Origin: Kitasatospora sp. SolWspMP-SS2h
GTDB lineage: Bacteria; Actinomycetota; Actinomycetes; Streptomycetales; Streptomycetaceae
DNA: 64,000 bases
Assembly (NCBI RefSeq): GCF_003259315.1
Contig: NZ_QLLT01000001.1
Coordinates: forward strand, 248,001-312,000
Reading direction: 5' to 3'
This document shows positions 60,683 through 64,000 of the stretch, in pieces. Within the stretch, counting starts at the first letter, position 1. Each line of letters starts with the position of its first letter. The translations under genes were made by a program, and so were the position numbers. Below the pieces are notes generated by a model. The model did not search any database, was not told the origin of the DNA, and saw only the letters and a list, made by a program, of their open reading frames with translations.

Positions 60683-61276
60683 TCAGGCCCCGCCCGCGCG
60701 CAGGCGGGCGAGGCCGGTGTCCAGGGCGGCCTCCAGGTGGGTGGCGGAGCCGGTGGTCATCAGGATCAGCACGCCGCCCTGGATACCGGCCAGCAGCGCG
60801 GCGGCCTCCCGGTCGGCGTCCAGCTCCGGGGGGACCGCGCCGTCGGCCTGGAGGTGGCGGATGCCCGTGACGAGGTGGCGCTGCCACTGGGCGAGCAGTT
60901 CGCAGGCCACCGCCCGGGTGGCGTCGGTGGCGCCGCCGAGTTGGGCGAGGGCCGTGTGCAGGGGGCAGTTGCCGCCCTGGGCGCGGTAGCGGGCGAGGAC
61001 CTTGTCGCGCCACTGCCGCCAGGCGTCCCAGGAGGTGAGTGCGCCGAGTTCCGGCTGCTGGTCCGCCAGCACCCGGTCGGCCTCGTGCCGGGCGACGGCG
61101 AGCAGCAGGTCGTCCTTCCCGCCGGGGAAGTAGTGGAAGAGCTGGCTCTTGCTGGTCGCGGTGCGGGCCATCACGTCCTCCAGCCGGACCGCGAACACGC
61201 CGTCCTCCCGGATCTGTTCGGCGGTTCCCTCGACGATGCGCCGCCGGGTGGCGGCGCCCTTGCGGGTCAGTGGCAC
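60683..61276 (-). CDS. TetR-family transcriptional regulator
   Basis: 197-aa regulator: TRRRIVEGTAEQIREDGVFA, LEDVMARTATSKSQLFHYFP and GGKDDLLLAVARHEADRVL (residues 8-70) are the TetR_N domain; the ligand domain contains NCPLHTALAQLGGATDATRA, like AcrR/YxaF-type regulators. GTG at 61276 with GGAGGAG upstream. It lies 26 bp after the quinone oxidoreductase gene in the same operon and probably represses it through the dyad at 62337-62352. Confidence 0.92.
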   Translation of the reverse strand: MPLTRKGAATRRRIVEGTAEQIREDGVFAVRLEDVMARTATSKSQLFHYFPGGKDDLLLAVARHEADRVLADQQPELGALTSWDAWRQWRDKVLARYRAQGGNCPLHTALAQLGGATDATRAVACELLAQWQRHLVTGIRHLQADGAVPPELDADREAAALLAGIQGGVLILMTTGSATHLEAALDTGLARLRAGGA

Positions 61277-61302
61277 GGTTCTCCTCCCGGGACGGTCGGC
61301 GG

Positions 61303-62265
61303 TCAGGGCAGCAGGAGCAGTTTGCCGGTGGTGCGGCGCGATTCGAGGTCGGCGTGCGCCCGGGCGGCGTCGGCGAGGGGGTAGCGGCCGGTGATCCGCT
61401 GGGTGAGCCGCCCCTCCAGGACCAGGTCGAACAGTTCGCCGGTGCGCCGCACCAGGTCCGCGCGGGTGGCGACGTGGTGGTGCACGACCGGGTAGCTGAG
61501 CAGGATGCTGTTGGGCAGGTCGGTGGGCCGCATGGTCGGGACGCCCATGAAGGGCCCGTAGTAGGCGTGCACGCCGTGCGGGCGCAGGGCCAGTTGGGAG
61601 GAGCGGAAGGTGTCGGCGCCGCCGCCGTCGTAGACCACGTCGGCCCCGCGTCCGCCGGTGAGTTCGCGGACGTGCTCCTCGAACCCGGCGCCGGAGTGCA
61701 CCAGGACGTGGTCGGCCCCGGCCTCCTTCGCCACCGCGGTCTTCTCCTCCCGGGAGACCAGGCCGATCACGCTGCCGCCGCGGGCCTTGACCAGCTGGGT
61801 GAGCAGCCGGCCGACCCCGCCGGCCGCGGCGTGCACCACGGCGGTGCTGCCCGGGGTGACGGGAAACGTCTCGGTGGTCAGGTGGTTGGCGGTCAGGCCC
61901 TGCATCAGCAGGCCGCCCGCGATCTCGTCCGGCACCCCGTCCGGGACCTTGACCAGCGCGGCGGCCGGGACGGCCAGCAGTTCGGCGTAGCTGCCGGGGT
62001 GGTAGAACCAGGCCACCCGGTCGCCGACGGCCAGGTCCTCGACGTCCGCGCCGAGCGCGGTGACGTACCCCATGCCCTCGGCGCCCAGCACCGCCGGTGC
62101 CACCCAGCCCGGGCCGCCCTGGGAACGGGCCCCGGTGTCCATGTAGTTGACCCCGGCCGCGCCCAGCCGCACCAGCGCCTCCCCGGGGCCGGGCACGGGG
62201 TCGGGCAGCTCGGTCCAGCGCATCACCTCGGGGCCGCCGTGCTCCTCGATCCGGATCGCGTGCAT
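61303..62265 (-). CDS. NADPH:quinone oxidoreductase (zeta-crystallin-like MDR)
   Basis: 320-aa medium-chain reductase without zinc ligands. MHAIRIEEHGGPEVMRWTEL opening, GVNYMDTGARSQGGPGW, NADPH loop VVHAAAGGVGRLLTQLVKAR (about 144-163), YDGGGADTFRSSQLALRPHG. It reduces quinones or enones using NADPH. First gene of an operon with a TetR regulator, a common arrangement for electrophile defence. Confidence 0.93.
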   Translation of the reverse strand: MHAIRIEEHGGPEVMRWTELPDPVPGPGEALVRLGAAGVNYMDTGARSQGGPGWVAPAVLGAEGMGYVTALGADVEDLAVGDRVAWFYHPGSYAELLAVPAAALVKVPDGVPDEIAGGLLMQGLTANHLTTETFPVTPGSTAVVHAAAGGVGRLLTQLVKARGGSVIGLVSREEKTAVAKEAGADHVLVHSGAGFEEHVRELTGGRGADVVYDGGGADTFRSSQLALRPHGVHAYYGPFMGVPTMRPTDLPNSILLSYPVVHHHVATRADLVRRTGELFDLVLEGRLTQRITGRYPLADAARAHADLESRRTTGKLLLLP

Positions 62266-62318
62266 GGCACACCGCCTTCCTGCTCGGGCCCGTCCGCCGT
62301 CGTCCGGGCACGCACTGC

Positions 62319-62352
62319 ACGTTAGGCGGGCAGAAATGGACCAGCAAGTCCA
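62319..62352 (-). promoter_or_regulatory. QOR-TetR promoter with dyad around the -35 box
   Basis: On the minus strand TTGCTG (62347-62342) and TAACGT (62324-62319) are spaced by 17 bp. The -35 hexamer is flanked exactly by TGGAC and GTCCA (62352-62337), a 16-bp dyad that a TetR dimer could occupy to block polymerase. The rest of the spacer 62353-62622 shows no gene. Confidence 0.65.
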
Positions 62353-62622
62353 GAAACGCCGGTGTCCGGCGCACCGCCCACGGGGGCCCCACCGACCGGG
62401 GCGCCCACCGGAGGGGCGTCAACGGCCGTGGGCAGGGCGCCATTTCGCCCGGACGGCACCGCGCTCCTCGACAGGAGCCCGGCCCGCCCGTCCTGCCCTA
62501 CCGCGCCCGGGCCTGCGGGCCGCGGGCGGCGCCGCTCGACGGTATCCGGCACGCCCTTGCGCGGCGGGGGCGGGCCCGGCGAGGGTGGGGGCGTCGGTGG
62601 CAGGACGGCGGAGGGGCGGCGG

Positions 62623-63540
62623 ATGGAGATCGTCGAGCGGGCCTGGGCGGAGCCCTGGGAGGGGTTGCGGTGCACGCCGGCCGGGGGCAGTCCGGTCGGG
62701 GTGGTGGTGCTGTCGGGGTCGAGCGGGCGGGTGGAGGCGGCGCGGGCGCGGGTGCTGGCCCGGGCGGGGTTCGACGCGTTGGCGATCCGCTGGTTCGGCG
62801 GGCCGGGGCAGCCGCCGGGGGTGTGCGAGGTCCCGTTGGAGACCTTCACGGCGGCGGTGGACCTGCTGCGGGCGGACGGGGCGCGCCGGGTCGGCCTGCT
62901 CGGGACGTCGAAGGGCGCGGAGGCGGCGCTGCTGACGGCCGTGCGCGATCCCCGGGTGGACGCGGTCGTCGCGCTGGCGCCCACCTCCCTGGTGTGGTGC
63001 AACGTCGGCCCGGGCCCGGACGGCGCGGACCGCCCGTTCCGCTCCTCCTGGACCTGGCGGGGGCGTCCGCTGCCGTTCGTCCCGATGGACGAGGACTGGA
63101 CGCCCGCGGAGCCGGAGGGCGCCCCGGTGGCCGTCCGCAGCTGGTACGAGCGGAGCGCGCGGACGTTCGCCCCGGCCCTGCCCACGGCCCGCATCCCGGT
63201 CGAGCGGGCCCGGGCGGACCTGCTGCTGGTCGCGGGCGGCGCCGACGCGATGTGGCCGTCCCTCCCGTTCGCCGAGCGGATCCGCGAGCGCCGCCCCGCG
63301 TCCGGCGGCCCCCGCACCCTGCTGGTCAGCGACCCGGAGGCGGGCCACCGCGTGGTGCTTCCCGGCGAACTCCCGCTGCCCGCCTCTCCGGTCCACGCCC
63401 ACGGCGGCACCCCGGCCGCCGACACCCGGCTGGGCGCCCTGGCCTGGCCCCGCCTCCTCGACCTGCTCGCCGGCGGTCTGCCCCTCCCGGGCGGGAGCCG
63501 AGCGCCCCGGACGGTCCGGCAGCCCGCCACCCCCGGGTAG
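62623..63540 (+). CDS. acyl-CoA thioesterase/BAAT C-terminal-like hydrolase
   Basis: 305-aa alpha/beta hydrolase of the BAAT C-terminal group. ALAIRWFGGPGQPPGVCEVP and ETFTAAVDLLRADGARRVGL precede the nucleophile elbow GTSKGAEAALLTAV (Ser near residue 105); catalytic Asp region LLLVAGGADAMWPS and His in DPEAGHRVVLPGE. Family members hydrolyse or transfer acyl groups from CoA thioesters. ATG at 62623 after GAGGGG. Substrate unknown. Confidence 0.83.
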   Translation: MEIVERAWAEPWEGLRCTPAGGSPVGVVVLSGSSGRVEAARARVLARAGFDALAIRWFGGPGQPPGVCEVPLETFTAAVDLLRADGARRVGLLGTSKGAEAALLTAVRDPRVDAVVALAPTSLVWCNVGPGPDGADRPFRSSWTWRGRPLPFVPMDEDWTPAEPEGAPVAVRSWYERSARTFAPALPTARIPVERARADLLLVAGGADAMWPSLPFAERIRERRPASGGPRTLLVSDPEAGHRVVLPGELPLPASPVHAHGGTPAADTRLGALAWPRLLDLLAGGLPLPGGSRAPRTVRQPATPG

Positions 63541-63615
63541 CGCAGCACCGTCGGCGCCCGGCGGTGGTCCGCCTCCGCGTGCGGGAGGCCGGGTCCGGCG
63601 CGGACGGTGCTCCCG

Positions 63616-63656
63616 CCGCCCGGCAGCCGCCCGACAGCCGGGCGGCTGCCGGGCGG
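63616..63656. terminator. 18-bp perfect hairpin between convergent genes
   Basis: CCGCCCGGCAGCCGCCCG (63616-63633) pairs perfectly with CGGGCGGCTGCCGGGCGG (63639-63656), loop ACAGC. It lies between the BAAT-like gene and the leftward gene at 63806, so it should terminate both. The rest of the 265-bp gap shows nothing else. Confidence 0.85.
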
Positions 63657-63805
63657 CTGCCGGAGCCGGGCCGGGTGGTGCGGCCCGGCGGGCGGGCCGT
63701 GGTCGGCGGGTGCTTCGACCGGCACCGGGTCCGCCGCACCGTCCCGGTGTCCTCCGGCACCCGGTCCTGACCGGTCGACCGGTGGGTTCGACCGACGGCC
63801 GGTGG

Positions 63806-64000
63806 CTACGGGTGGAAGCCGACCTCCGGGTTCCGGGGGGTCGGCCCATCGAGGAGCGGCTGGGCGACACCCTTCAGGTGCAGGTCGAAGAAGGCCGTGA
63901 GGTACGTGCGGGTGAGCTGGAGCGCGCGCCCGGATGAGAGGGTCCGGCCGTCGTCGGGCAGGCCGAGCGCGTCGAGCAGGATCGGGAAGTCGGTGAACGA
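63806..64000 (-). CDS. alpha/beta hydrolase C-terminal part (continues beyond window)
   Basis: Last 64 codons of a leftward gene: SFTDFPILLDALGLPDDGRT, LQLTRTYLTAFFDLHLKG and NPEVGFHP before TAG at 63808-63806. This resembles the end of PAF-acetylhydrolase/chlorophyllase-like hydrolases, where SFTD..P includes the catalytic-His neighbourhood. Too little is present to assign the substrate. Confidence 0.65.
   Translation of the reverse strand, partial: SFTDFPILLDALGLPDDGRTLSSGRALQLTRTYLTAFFDLHLKGVAQPLLDGPTPRNPEVGFHP

Overview
The window is very GC-rich actinobacterial DNA. It has GTG/TTG starts, AGGAGG-type ribosome binding sites, and many TetR, LysR, GntR and LuxR regulators. It also carries a chitinase with a DasR-type dre site, a large LAL regulator, a sulfatase with its formylglycine enzyme, a DUF574 methyltransferase and F420-type genes. 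This points to Streptomycetaceae (Streptomyces or Kitasatospora), probably outside the most conserved chromosome core. No tRNA, rRNA, CRISPR array, transposase or replication origin was seen.

Layout. 0-4.4 kb: a leftward acyl-CoA carboxylase operon (AtuA-like protein, carboxyltransferase, biotin carboxylase) with a palindromic operator in front and a 35-bp repeat array inside. 4.6-12 kb: small hypothetical genes, a PAP2-type membrane phosphatase, a TetR/SDR pair, an MBL hydrolase, a Gfo/Idh/MocA oxidoreductase, a Doc-type toxin with a 49-aa antitoxin, and a LysR regulator. 12-17.4 kb: threonine catabolism (tdh-kbl), a secreted GH18 chitinase and a PPOX-family flavin/F420 enzyme.

18.4-29.0 kb: nine leftward, tightly packed genes form the most interesting block. 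They are two ATP-grasp ligases, a ThyX-type flavin-dependent thymidylate synthase, a LOG-type nucleotide phosphoribohydrolase, an AspH-type and an IPNS-type Fe(II)/2-oxoglutarate oxygenase, an MFS exporter, a uracil/xanthine-type permease and a third, unusual ATP-grasp-like protein. Upstream lie a 58-codon membrane or secreted peptide gene and a divergent LuxR-type regulator. The set reads as a small natural-product cluster that would make and modify a pyrimidine base (UMP/dUMP to a 5-methyl nucleotide, then free thymine, then oxidised thymine) and join it to amino acids. The product is inferred, not shown.

30.9-40.3 kb: an XRE-cupin regulator, an epoxide-hydrolase-like enzyme, a doubly truncated MFS/AsnC pseudogene junction, a complete succinate dehydrogenase/fumarate reductase operon (sdhCAB) with a divergent LysR, a MOSC protein, a secreted GH43 enzyme and an HD hydrolase. 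40.4-49.4 kb: a LAL regulator with an 11-bp inverted repeat upstream, a secreted M4 metalloprotease, a formylglycine-generating enzyme with its Tat-exported sulfatase, and a P-loop kinase. 49.4-64 kb: a sigma-like factor with a partner gene, a DUF574 methyltransferase, a frameshifted gene, GNAT enzymes, a DasR-like GntR regulator facing a secreted phosphodiesterase, a BioF-like enzyme, a stand-alone IF-1 with a TTG start, DoxX/LysR, rhodanese, quinone oxidoreductase/TetR, and two alpha/beta hydrolases, the last cut by the window end.

Short GC-rich tandem repeats (9, 12, 15, 19, 27 and 35 bp) recur between genes, and repeats encode the C-terminal tails of both transporters in the candidate cluster.
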